From the NCBI GenBank assembly GCA_001768975.1, contig MEND01000230.1, positions 13,311 through 46,645 on the forward strand: a stretch of DNA of 33,335 bases, given 5' to 3'. Positions within the stretch are counted from its first letter, which is position 1. Each line of letters opens with the position of its first letter. This DNA comes from Bacteroidetes bacterium GWA2_31_9 (GTDB lineage: Bacteria > Bacteroidota > Bacteroidia > Bacteroidales > GWF2-33-38). Shown piece after piece: positions 15,137-23,046 of the stretch. The notes under the pieces are model-generated. The model was not told the origin of the DNA. It did no database searches and worked only from the letters and a program-made list of their open reading frames with translations. The translations under genes were made by a program, and so were the position numbers.

Positions 15137-17164
15137 ATGAGTTTTTTATACCCATCAATGCTTTTTGGATTATTGGCAGTTTCGATTCCAATAATTGTTC
15201 ATTTATTTAACTTCCGAAAATATAAAACTGTTTACTTCAGCAATATATCTTTTCTGAAAAATATAAAACAAGAAACTAAAGCTAAATCGCAGTTAAAGCA
15301 TTTATTAATTTTATTTTCAAGAATTTTAGCAATTATATTTTTGGTTCTCGCTTTTGCACAACCCTTTATTCCTGTTAGCACGCAGCACGAATCAAATGCA
15401 GGTTTGGTTTCGGTTTATGTTGATAATTCATTTAGTATGGAAGCCGATGGCGAAACTGGAAAAATTCTGGAAGCAGCCAAGAGCAAAGCAAGCGAAATTG
15501 CTGAAGCATATCCAGCATCGACAAAGTTTATTTTGGTAACAAACGATTTTTATTCTAAGAATCAGCATCCTGTGAGCAGAGACCAATTCCAATTGAATGT
15601 TTCTGATATTCAATCGTCTCCAATAGTTAGAAATACTTCTGAAATTATTTCAAAATTCAATTCTTTTAAGGATTTTGGAATTAAACAGATGAATTATTAT
15701 TTGTCTGATTTTCAAAAGTCGAGTACCGATTTTTCAAATGTATCACCAGATACTTCAATGGATTATTATTTAATGCCTTTTGAAAATACAAATTACAACA
15801 ATTTATATATTGATTCCAGTTGGTTCGAGACTCCAGAGCATAAGCTTTTGCAAACAGAAAACTTTAATATCAAAATTGTAAATAAATCGGAAGAAACCTA
15901 TCAGAATATTTCACTAAAACTGTTTATAAACGACACATTAAAAGCCGTTAATAGCTTCAATATTGATAAAGCCAGCGAAAAAACGATAAGCCTTTCGTAC
16001 ACCAATACAACAAATAAAATTATCAAAGGAAAGGTAGAAATTACTGATTATCCTATTGTTTATGACAATGTCTTGTATTTTAGTTATTTAATTCCAGAAC
16101 AAATATCTGTACTTTCAATTTTCAGTAAAGAACCAAATTTGTTTATAAATAGCCTGCTAGACGATACACTTTATAAGGTTTCATCTGAAAATGTTAAGAA
16201 TCTGAATTATTCGGAGTTTAAAACTTATGATGTAATTATTTTAGACCAGATTGATGAGTTTTCTACAGGTTTGACTCACGAAATTGAACAATATGTTGCA
16301 AACGGCGGAACTTTGGTGTTTTTTCCTTCAAATAAAAGCAATTTAAGTTCGTACAATTTATTTTTTGAAAAACTTAATTTGCCTCAGGCTTCGGGAGTTG
16401 ATACTGTAAAAACTCAAATTCGATTTGTTAATACTGAAAATAATATATTTAAAAACGTATTTAAAAAGCTAAAAGAAAACTCTGATTTGCCAATTGTGAA
16501 TTCGCAATTATTGTATCAAAAGTCGAATTCGTTGAGCGAAGTGATATTGGAAACAAAAAATAATATGCCCGTATTGGCTTATTATCCATTTAGTAAAGGG
16601 AAAATCTATTTGTTTAGCATTAACCTGACAAAGGCATCTGGCAATTTTGCAACTCATCCGATTTTTATTCCAACTATGATTAACATTATCAATAATAGCT
16701 CGACACTAATGCCTATTTATTATTCTTTGGGCGATAATGTTAATGTTGATTATAGCTACAATAGTGAAAATGCAAATACAGTTTTTAAAATTAAAAATGA
16801 ATCAAGCGATTTTGAATTTATTCCATTTTTTAAATTACAAAGCTCAGGATTAAACATCAATATAAGCAACGAAATAAGCTCGTCTGGCAATTATATAGTG
16901 TTTGACGATAAATCTGCCCTGTTTCCATTATCTTTCAATTACAAGCGATCTGAATCCGATTTAGCTAGTTATAGTTTTGATGATATTCAGAATTGGATAA
17001 ATACAAAAGCAAATAATTGTTTTTATCTTTTTGAAAATAAAAACATTCAAATTTCAAAGCAAATTAACGAAATCAATTCAGGATTAAAGCTTTGGAAGTT
17101 TGCTTTAGCACTCGCATTATTATTCCTTATTGTTGAAATGTTGTTGATTCGATTTTTGAAGTAA
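15137..17164 (+). CDS. BatA-domain, VWA-like membrane protein
   Basis: Membrane protein of 675 residues of the BatA/aerotolerance-regulator type. The N-terminal domain is diagnostic: a first helix YPSMLFGLLAVSIPIIVHLF, the short basic segment FRKYKTVYFSNISFLK, and a second helix at about 57-77 (LLILFSRILAIIFLVLAF). A von Willebrand A-like region follows with a DXSXS MIDAS start (VYVDNSFSME). The long middle part is presumably periplasmic and beta-rich, including an Ig-like region (about 230-310) and a glutamine-amidotransferase-like fold region (about 330-510). A last helix (LWKFALALALLFLIVEMLL) anchors the C-terminus. The role of these proteins is not well defined; classical Bat operons sit with MoxR ATPases, absent here. 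It converges on the next gene with 7 bases between. Confidence 0.75.
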   Translation: MSFLYPSMLFGLLAVSIPIIVHLFNFRKYKTVYFSNISFLKNIKQETKAKSQLKHLLILFSRILAIIFLVLAFAQPFIPVSTQHESNAGLVSVYVDNSFSMEADGETGKILEAAKSKASEIAEAYPASTKFILVTNDFYSKNQHPVSRDQFQLNVSDIQSSPIVRNTSEIISKFNSFKDFGIKQMNYYLSDFQKSSTDFSNVSPDTSMDYYLMPFENTNYNNLYIDSSWFETPEHKLLQTENFNIKIVNKSEETYQNISLKLFINDTLKAVNSFNIDKASEKTISLSYTNTTNKIIKGKVEITDYPIVYDNVLYFSYLIPEQISVLSIFSKEPNLFINSLLDDTLYKVSSENVKNLNYSEFKTYDVIILDQIDEFSTGLTHEIEQYVANGGTLVFFPSNKSNLSSYNLFFEKLNLPQASGVDTVKTQIRFVNTENNIFKNVFKKLKENSDLPIVNSQLLYQKSNSLSEVILETKNNMPVLAYYPFSKGKIYLFSINLTKASGNFATHPIFIPTMINIINNSSTLMPIYYSLGDNVNVDYSYNSENANTVFKIKNESSDFEFIPFFKLQSSGLNINISNEISSSGNYIVFDDKSALFPLSFNYKRSESDLASYSFDDIQNWINTKANNCFYLFENKNIQISKQINEINSGLKLWKFALALALLFLIVEMLLIRFLK

Positions 17165-17171
17165 CAAATTT

Positions 17172-18560
17172 CTAATTGTTAATCAATTTATTAAGAATAA
17201 CAGATAAATATTCTACCCCTATTTTTTTAGCAATAATTCGTTTGTCTTTATCAAGTATAAAAATAGAAGGAGTAACTGTTAAATCGTAGTAATTCTTATA
17301 ATTGGAAGTATTAAATGGGTCGTAAACATTCAAAAATGAGTTTAAATCATTTTCTTTTATAAACTCCGACCATAAAGGATAATTTTCACCGATATAGACA
17401 GCTAAAACCTTCAATTTATCATTATCAAATTTTTGATACATTTCCTTCAGCTCAGGAATTTCATCTCTGCAATGGTCGCAATCTGGATCCCAAAAAAATA
17501 AAATTGTAAAATCTGCACTAATTTCAAGCATTGAAATATTGTTTCCGGCATAACTTTGCATTACAATTTCAGGAGCTTTTTCTCCTAATAAAGTTGGTCT
17601 GAGTTTATCGGTTCTTTTTTTTAAGTTTAATAAAAAATTAATATCGCCCCATAGGTCTTGTTTGCTTATAAAATACTTATCAGCAATGTTTACAAATAGT
17701 TCATCTGTATTAAAGTTATAAGTAGTTTCTGCCATATTTATCAAATAAACAAGTGCATATTTGTAAATATCTATATTAATATTTGGATTTGAAAGTAGCT
17801 TTTCTGATTCAAAATGTATTGAATCCTGACTTTGAAAAACTACGTTTTTAAAAAAAATATCTAATTTATTGTGAAGTACAGGCGAACGTAGGATTCTGGA
17901 ATCGCTAAAATCAAAATTGTCGAAAAAATGTTCTTTATAATAAAAGGTTTCTAAAACTTTATTTTTTTTCTTTTTTATTGATTTTGGAATTTCAGGCTCA
18001 AGCATTGAATTAAGAATTAATCCAAGAAGAGAGCCTTTGTTCTTAATTGCAGTTTCTTTCCAATAATCGTAAATTATATCTTGAGTCTTTTCAATTTTAG
18101 AGTCAATAACACTAATTTGTAATGAATCAGTAATTCCTTTTTTTTCACTAACCAAATTATAGATTTCAATTTGTTGTTTTCTCACATATTTCTGATAGTC
18201 ATTGAATTTAGAATTTTCAGGTGAATTTTTGAAATCTAGATTTTCAACTAAATTTAAAGTATCAGTAAAAATTGAAAAGTGTTGATTTTCTGAGATTAAT
18301 ATTTCAACAAATTTTTTTGTAGGAGTAATAATTAAATAAACACCTTGTAATAATTTTTCATTACCAATAAAATTACCTTCTCCATTTTCGTTCAATAAAA
18401 TAGTATCAATGACATATTTTCTAATACCATAATGATATCCCAAATAAACGGGATTATTACTTAGGTTTTTAATTGAAATCTTAATATTATGCCCTGTTTC
18501 TTGGCTATATAATATTGTTGATGATATAAATATTAAAAAAACTGCTAGAAAAAGTTTCAT
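17172..18560 (-). CDS. TlpA/ResA-like thiol-disulphide protein with DUF4369
   Basis: Exported thioredoxin-family protein of 462 residues. Signal peptide at about 1-19 (LFLAVFLIFISSTILYSQ). The N-terminal beta domain (about 25-110) reads as DUF4369, frequent in Bacteroidetes. A long helical linker (about 115-320) follows, then an AhpC/TSA-thioredoxin domain with active site CDHC (C361, C364 in WDPDCDHCRDEIPE) and the cis-proline loop VTPSIFI (P431). Likely reduces or reshuffles disulphides of exported proteins in the periplasm. It is co-transcribed with the upstream glycosyltransferase, with 8 bases between. Partner specificity cannot be read. Confidence 0.85.
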   Translation of the reverse strand: MKLFLAVFLIFISSTILYSQETGHNIKISIKNLSNNPVYLGYHYGIRKYVIDTILLNENGEGNFIGNEKLLQGVYLIITPTKKFVEILISENQHFSIFTDTLNLVENLDFKNSPENSKFNDYQKYVRKQQIEIYNLVSEKKGITDSLQISVIDSKIEKTQDIIYDYWKETAIKNKGSLLGLILNSMLEPEIPKSIKKKKNKVLETFYYKEHFFDNFDFSDSRILRSPVLHNKLDIFFKNVVFQSQDSIHFESEKLLSNPNINIDIYKYALVYLINMAETTYNFNTDELFVNIADKYFISKQDLWGDINFLLNLKKRTDKLRPTLLGEKAPEIVMQSYAGNNISMLEISADFTILFFWDPDCDHCRDEIPELKEMYQKFDNDKLKVLAVYIGENYPLWSEFIKENDLNSFLNVYDPFNTSNYKNYYDLTVTPSIFILDKDKRIIAKKIGVEYLSVILNKLINN

Positions 18561-18568
18561 TTCAAATC

Positions 18569-19690
18569 TTACTGAAATATCTGATTAATAAGGATTTTAA
18601 TGTTTTTTTTGTTAGAATAATATTTATTCAAAATGGTTTTGCGATTTTCTATAAGCTCATCAGTAATTTCAACATGCATTAATTGATTAATCGATTCAAT
18701 TATATCTTCAGGAGTATCTTTAATGTAGCATAAGTCATCAAGTTCAGTATTATTAACCATTGTTTTATTAACTAAACAATGTCGTCCTAAATATAACGAT
18801 GATAATAGTTTTAGTTTAATTCCTGTGTCCTGAAATGTAATAAGTAGATTTATTTGAGCATTTTCGATCAGGTTTTTCATTTCTGCATCGTCAGGATTTT
18901 TAATTATTTCAACATTTTTATGCTTTAAAAGTAGCTTTGTGAAAGATTTTGAAGGATTATTACCTGCAATTTTAATTTTATAATCTATATTATCAAGAAC
19001 ATTATCAGCTAAATATTGTAATGCTTGAATATTTTCATTTACAGATAAGTTGCCATGATATAAGATATAATCACCAATTCCCTTTTTTGTAGTAACTTTT
19101 TCATTTGGATGAAAAGCAGGCAAATAAAACGATTTATTGTATTTTGAGAAAAGATAATCATTGTCGTTTTTTGAAATTGCAGCTATGTTGTTAGCATACA
19201 GAACATTTTTTTCATAGTTATTTAGTTTCTCAGATTCTTTTTTAAAAAATATTTTCTTTAAAATATTAGTTTCATTTAAATATAATTCATAATAGTAATG
19301 ATGTTCAATATTATGAGATCTTATTATTTTCATTCTGTTTTTCAATAATTTATCTCCGATGAAATATGTTGTATGTATCCCTTCAAATAAAATAGGGTAA
19401 TCATCTTTGATTAGATTATCAAGTAATTCTTTATTTGATCGAGTATTTACAATAAAAGGTAAGTTAGAAAACGCTTTTGATATTTTTTTTGGACGCTTAT
19501 AATAATAAACCTGTTCGCAATAGTTCAATAATTCATCATTATGAGCTCTACCATATTCAAAACAGTGAAGAATTACTTTGATTCCCTCATCCTTGAGTGC
19601 TTTGAGTTTATAAAAAACATCAATAATGCCACCGTAATTAGCAGGTAATGGGATATTAAACGAAACTATGTGAATGAATTTGTCAGCCAT
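18569..19690 (-). CDS. Glycosyltransferase, GT4-like
   Basis: Cytoplasmic glycosyltransferase of 373 residues with a GT-B fold. The N-terminal Rossmann half begins FIHIVSFNIPLPANYGGIIDV, a common GT4 start with the Gly-Gly loop, followed by KLKALKDEGIKVILHCF. The second half has IIRSHNIEHHYY (acceptor/His region), DYILYHGNLSVNENIQAL and an acidic stretch IKNPDDAEMKNLIENAQI, typical of the nucleotide-sugar-binding half. The usual EX7E glutamate is not distinct here (INLLITFQDTGIKLKLLSSL occupies that place). It transfers an unidentified sugar, probably in envelope glycan synthesis. First gene of a two-gene operon with the TlpA-like gene, driven by the promoter at 19810-19839. Confidence 0.8.
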   Translation of the reverse strand: MADKFIHIVSFNIPLPANYGGIIDVFYKLKALKDEGIKVILHCFEYGRAHNDELLNYCEQVYYYKRPKKISKAFSNLPFIVNTRSNKELLDNLIKDDYPILFEGIHTTYFIGDKLLKNRMKIIRSHNIEHHYYYELYLNETNILKKIFFKKESEKLNNYEKNVLYANNIAAISKNDNDYLFSKYNKSFYLPAFHPNEKVTTKKGIGDYILYHGNLSVNENIQALQYLADNVLDNIDYKIKIAGNNPSKSFTKLLLKHKNVEIIKNPDDAEMKNLIENAQINLLITFQDTGIKLKLLSSLYLGRHCLVNKTMVNNTELDDLCYIKDTPEDIIESINQLMHVEITDELIENRKTILNKYYSNKKNIKILINQIFQ

Positions 19691-20013
19691 ATTTATGATT
19701 TAAGATTAGATTAATTATTAAGCATCTGATTTAGACAGTTATAGTCCAGATGTTTTTGTTTAATTGAATATTTAAGAATCAATATATTTTTTAATAATTA
19801 AAAACTTAGCAAACCTAAAGGATTTTTTTCACATGACAATAACTTTAATGTAAGTTATTAGCAATTTTTGAAATTTAGCGTAAATTAACATATCGCATTA
19901 AGTAGTTTAAAAACAATGCATTGGAATTGTTTTAATTAATTGTGAGAAAAAATAATTTAAAGCACGGAAACTTTTAGAGCAAGTCGATTGTCTAGTATTT
20001 AAAAAAGGGAAAA
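19691..20013. other. Divergent intergenic region, 323 bases
   Basis: AT-rich region between the divergent glycosyltransferase and WecA-like genes. It holds the minus-strand promoter described above. No good plus-strand TTG/TAnnTTTG pair was found for the WecA-like gene, although AAAAAAGGGAAAAATG just before its start includes a purine-rich stretch that could serve as ribosome binding site. No ORF or repeat was seen. Confidence 0.4.
19810..19839 (-). promoter_or_regulatory. Promoter for the glycosyltransferase-TlpA operon
   Basis: Minus-strand TTG (19837-19839), 19-base spacer, then TAGGTTTG (19810-19817), an exact fit to the Bacteroidetes two-element pattern. The leader before the ATG at 19690 would be a little over 100 bases. 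Confidence 0.55.
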
Positions 20014-21039
20014 ATGGACGCTTTAAGCAACATATCACAAATAAGTTTTACGCAAATCATATTGCCTTTTTTGGTTGCACTAACTTCTACATTAGTAATA
20101 TTGCCTTATGTAATAAAAGTTGCCAGAGATAAAAAATTATTTGATATACCAAACGAAAGAAAAATTCATACTGCATTAATTCCACGTTTTGGAGGTTTTG
20201 CAATATTCTTTGGATTAATTGTCTCTGTATTAATGTTTATGGATTCATTTGGAAGCTTTAGCTTCTTTTATTTATTTACCGCAATCATAATATTATTTTC
20301 AATAGGAATAATAGATGATGTTAAAGGAATGAGAGCAATGGACAAATTTTATGTTCAAATTTTAGCCGCTTTCATTGTAGCCTATGGAGGATTTCGTTTA
20401 GAATCATTATATGGATTATTTGGCATATATGAATTACCTATTGGAGTTCAGTATATTCTTACAACTTTAATAATTGTTGGTGTTACTAATGCCTATAATT
20501 TAATTGACGGAATTGATGGATTAGCCGGAGGAATTGGACTAATAAACTTTGTAGTACTAGGAATGATATTTTTACATCTTAATAACTTATCATTTGCTAT
20601 CATATCATTCGTTTTTGCTGGGTCAATTCTTGGCTTTCTTACTTTCAATTTTCAACCTGCAAAAATATTCATGGGCGATGCAGGATCGTTAATAGTTGGT
20701 TTTTCGATGATTTCAATAGGCATATATGCTATTAATAACAATGAGATTGTAAGCAATATGCGATATGTTACAAACATCAATATTATCATTGGGAGTATTG
20801 TGTTTTTACCAGTAATAGATACTTTAAGAGTTTTCTTTTTACGTTTAATTCACAAAAAATCACCATTTACACCAGATAAAAATCATATTCATCATATATT
20901 ACTAAATCAAGGATTAAATCACAGAAATAGCTCATTGATGCTATATGCTGCAAATATATTAATCATAATAATGGGCTTTATTTTAAAAGATATATCAATT
21001 GACAAAAGCTTTGTTAATCTATTTTATTTATCACACTAA
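20014..21039 (+). CDS. WecA/TagO-like undecaprenyl-phosphate sugar-phosphate transferase
   Basis: Integral membrane enzyme of the polyprenyl-phosphate N-acetylhexosamine-1-phosphate transferase family (MraY/WecA/TagO). It loads a sugar-1-phosphate from a UDP-sugar onto undecaprenyl phosphate, the first step of many envelope glycans. About ten hydrophobic helices are visible. Family motifs are IPNERKIHTALIPRFGG (about 45-61), the metal-binding DD in IIDDVKGM (101-102), NAYNLIDGIDGLAGG (159-173), GDAGSLIVGF (221-230) and the His motif NHIHHILL (290-297). The HIHH motif and lack of the MraY-specific pattern favour WecA/TagO over MraY. It is slightly short at the C-terminus compared with some relatives. 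Gene 21051 follows after 11 bases, suggesting one transcript. Confidence 0.88.
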   Translation: MDALSNISQISFTQIILPFLVALTSTLVILPYVIKVARDKKLFDIPNERKIHTALIPRFGGFAIFFGLIVSVLMFMDSFGSFSFFYLFTAIIILFSIGIIDDVKGMRAMDKFYVQILAAFIVAYGGFRLESLYGLFGIYELPIGVQYILTTLIIVGVTNAYNLIDGIDGLAGGIGLINFVVLGMIFLHLNNLSFAIISFVFAGSILGFLTFNFQPAKIFMGDAGSLIVGFSMISIGIYAINNNEIVSNMRYVTNINIIIGSIVFLPVIDTLRVFFLRLIHKKSPFTPDKNHIHHILLNQGLNHRNSSLMLYAANILIIIMGFILKDISIDKSFVNLFYLSH

Positions 21040-21050
21040 AAATTAAAATT

Positions 21051-21488
21051 ATGGGACAGCAAGATATTATAAGTATGATAGTCAATAATGATGTTAAAGC
21101 ATTACAAGTGTTTTTTAGTGATGTTGCCGGAAACGAAAAGCAAGTATCATTAGAAACAAATGATATTGACAACTTAATGAACAACAATGTTTGGGTTGAC
21201 GCATCAGATGTTACAGGATTACTTAATATTTGTGAAGACGAATATCTTTTAAAGCCTGACTTAAAGTCGTTCAGATTAGAAAGTATAAATGGAAATGGAA
21301 AGAAAAAAGCTATTTTCAGATGTACTGTTTTTGAGCAAAATGGTTCATTACATGAATTAAATATAGAATCAACTTATGTTGATTTATGCAAAATTGCAAA
21401 AAATACAGGCATTAATGAAATTGATTTCTTTAATGTTAATTTCAGCAATAACATGGTTACTCCAATTATAAAAAAAATAAATAATTAA
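21051..21488 (+). CDS. Stand-alone glutamine synthetase N-terminal (beta-grasp) domain homologue
   Basis: Soluble 145-residue protein. Compared by memory with type I GlnA N-termini it aligns along almost its whole length: NVKYIRLQFTDILG matches DVKALQVFFSDVAG, FDGSSIEGFVRIEESDMYL matches VDASDVTGLLNICEDEYLL, then PDL-x-x-F, then GKVARFICDIY matches GKKKAIFRCTVF. The strand/helix NLKRILKEMEDLGF also has a counterpart (VDLCKIAKNTGINEIDFF). The Asp of the DGSS loop, which in GlnA reaches into the neighbouring subunit's active site, is kept (VDAS). The protein ends where GlnA would supply the first metal-binding Glu pair (PEPEF); no catalytic barrel follows in any frame, so it is not a fresh truncation. 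It may bind GlnA or act as a free module. Gap of 11 bases after the WecA-like gene. Function unknown. Confidence 0.72.
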   Translation: MGQQDIISMIVNNDVKALQVFFSDVAGNEKQVSLETNDIDNLMNNNVWVDASDVTGLLNICEDEYLLKPDLKSFRLESINGNGKKKAIFRCTVFEQNGSLHELNIESTYVDLCKIAKNTGINEIDFFNVNFSNNMVTPIIKKINN

Positions 21489-21492
21489 GATT

Positions 21493-21633
21493 ATGATAAC
21501 GTTAATGGCGAATGTAGATTTTTTTGTTTTAGTAGTAATTACACTATTAGGAAGCTTAATAACTATTAAGACTACAATTAAAATAATAGGCTATTTATTA
21601 AGCAAGTTTTCTAGAAAAAGTCAGAAGATTTGA
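21493..21633 (+). CDS. Small single-helix membrane protein (46 aa)
   Basis: Short ORF below the track cut-off: MITLMANVDFFVLVVITLLG continuing with SLITIKTTIKIIGYLLSKFS and a basic end RKSQKI. It starts 4 bases after the stop of the glutamine-synthetase-like gene, which favours translational coupling. The central segment is one hydrophobic helix followed by an amphipathic, lysine-rich helix, so it would be a small inner-membrane peptide. No Shine-Dalgarno is obvious, but Bacteroidetes genes often lack one. Chance ORF cannot be excluded; the spacing and hydrophobic character are the main support. Confidence 0.45.
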   Translation: MITLMANVDFFVLVVITLLGSLITIKTTIKIIGYLLSKFSRKSQKI

Positions 21634-21677
21634 AATTCATAGCTAAGGTTCTTTAAAATATTGTGATTTGTTGTTAT

Positions 21678-21716
21678 TTGATTAATATAGTTAATAAAAT
21701 GAATAACTATAATCAA
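21678..21716. repeat. Imperfect inverted repeat before the sigma factor gene
   Basis: TTGATTAATATAGTTA (21678-21693) and TAACTATAATCAA (21704-21716) are reverse complements except for three extra bases in the left arm, with a 10-base loop. It ends 20 bases upstream of the -7 box of the sigma gene, so it could be an operator or a weak hairpin ending the upstream transcript. Confidence 0.4.
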
Positions 21717-21736
21717 TAAATTTAATTTAATTTTAT

Positions 21737-21744
21737 TAATTTTG
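21737..21744 (+). promoter_or_regulatory. Candidate -7 box for the sigma/anti-sigma operon
   Basis: TAATTTTG fits TAnnTTTG and ends 27 bases before the ATG at 21772. No TTG at the usual distance. Autoregulation by the ECF sigma factor itself would use a different sequence, which I cannot identify. Confidence 0.35.
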
Positions 21745-21771
21745 ATAGTAGAATAACCCAAATTAATAATA

Positions 21772-22332
21772 ATGCATCAAGCAGAAGAAACAGAATTAGT
21801 TAATAGGTGTCTGAAAAATGATGTAGAAGCTCAAAATAAGCTTTATAAAACTTATGCAAGAAAGATGTATGCTGTAAGCTGGAGGTTTGCAAGAGTAGGA
21901 GCAGAAGCAGATGATATTCTTCAAGAAGGTTTTATAAAAGTTTTTACAAAGCTAAATACATATAGACACGAAGGTTCTTTAGAAGGTTGGATTAGAAGAA
22001 TAATTGTTAATACCGCTTTAACTTATATAAAAAAGCATGGCGAGTATAAACAAGAGATTGACATTGAGAATATTGGCAATTGCGATATTGTAGAAGATGA
22101 AGCAATTGCAAATTTATCAAAAGAAGACATTTTGAAGTTAGTTCAGGAATTACCTGATGGAAAAAGAATGGTGTTTAACCTTTATGTTTATGAAGGATAT
22201 AGCCATAAAGAAATTGGCGAAATGTTGAATATAAATGAAGGAACTTCTAAAGGGCAGCTGTCAAAAGCAAAACAAATATTAAAAGAAAAATTGGAAAAAA
22301 TTAATATAAAGCTTTATGAAAGAGTATATTAG
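21772..22332 (+). CDS. ECF-type RNA polymerase sigma factor
   Basis: Extracytoplasmic-function sigma-70 factor of 186 residues with only regions 2 and 4. Region 2 covers about 20-95: LYKTYARKMYAVSWRFA, then the conserved core-binding/-10 part EADDILQEGFIKVFTKLNTYR and GWIRRIIVNTALTYIKK. Region 4 covers about 125-180: LPDGKRMVFNLYVYEGYSHKEIGEMLNINEGTSKGQLSKAK, a helix-turn-helix for the -35 element. Its last 17 bases overlap the next gene, the probable anti-sigma factor, the usual arrangement for ECF pairs. The regulon is not visible. In Bacteroidetes such factors often control envelope genes. Confidence 0.92.
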   Translation: MHQAEETELVNRCLKNDVEAQNKLYKTYARKMYAVSWRFARVGAEADDILQEGFIKVFTKLNTYRHEGSLEGWIRRIIVNTALTYIKKHGEYKQEIDIENIGNCDIVEDEAIANLSKEDILKLVQELPDGKRMVFNLYVYEGYSHKEIGEMLNINEGTSKGQLSKAKQILKEKLEKINIKLYERVY

Positions 22333-23041
22333 AAAAGATGTTGGGGATTATTTTTTCGATCGTACAAACGATTTCGAAATGTCTCCTCCTGAGCATATTT
22401 GGGAAAATATTCGTAAGGAAATTACTATACCTCAAGCCACTGTTAAACCACATTTTATTAGGTTTTGGCAATACTATACTATTTCTGCTATAGTTGGAAT
22501 AATTGCTATTTCAGCTTATTATTATTCAAATAATAGTAATAATTCTAATGTTATTGCTGAAAATATTGCTGTTACTACTCAAGAAACTACTGTTAATAAT
22601 ATTTTAAACGAATCATCTTCAAATACAATAGTCGAAGCTGAGAATAAAGAAGAAGTGCCAGAAATTAAATCAGAGATTGTTAAAGTTAAAAATGAAGATG
22701 CAGTTATTAAAAACGATTATATTGCACCAGTTGAGAAAGTTGTATCAAATAATTCAAATACAGAAAAAGCAAATGTTGCTTTAAATACTAAAGTAAGTGA
22801 AACTCAACCTTCAGTTATTAAAAGTGTTAAAAAATATAATATAAGTGCATCTGCTTTTGAAAATGTTAAGCAAATATTATTTGTAAATAATTTAGGCGAA
22901 AAAAGCATTATCGTAAATAATCCTAACCCAAATAAATTTGGCTTTTTTGAGGTTGATGTTACTAAATTAGTATCAGGTAGATATGAGATTAGAGTTGTTA
23001 CAGATAAAGAAGAAATTAAGCATAAAATAGAAAACTTTTAG
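22316..23041 (+). CDS. Probable membrane anti-sigma factor
   Basis: Protein of 241 residues overlapping the sigma gene by 17 bases and read in another frame. Residues 1-45 are cytoplasmic and acidic/aromatic (RKDVGDYFFDRTNDFEMSPP, HIWENI), a common anti-sigma sigma-binding region in Bacteroidetes. One transmembrane helix follows (about 50-68, YYTISAIVGIIAISAYYY). The periplasmic part is a long Asn/Glu/Val-rich linker (about 70-170). The last 65 residues form a strand-rich domain (ILFVNNLGEKSIIV, FFEVDVTKLVSGRYEIRVV) whose pattern resembles the T9SS sorting-domain beta-sandwich. It would hold the sigma factor at the membrane until a periplasmic signal releases it. No classical zinc-binding ZAS motif is present. 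Confidence 0.75.
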   Translation: MKEYIRKDVGDYFFDRTNDFEMSPPEHIWENIRKEITIPQATVKPHFIRFWQYYTISAIVGIIAISAYYYSNNSNNSNVIAENIAVTTQETTVNNILNESSSNTIVEAENKEEVPEIKSEIVKVKNEDAVIKNDYIAPVEKVVSNNSNTEKANVALNTKVSETQPSVIKSVKKYNISASAFENVKQILFVNNLGEKSIIVNNPNPNKFGFFEVDVTKLVSGRYEIRVVTDKEEIKHKIENF

Positions 23042-23046
23042 AATTT

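Noticed and set aside
21051-21488. Frameshifted remains of a full glutamine synthetase gene
   Set aside because: The following bases encode a membrane peptide and then regulatory DNA; no frame shows barrel motifs such as the ATP-binding or Glu-metal signatures.
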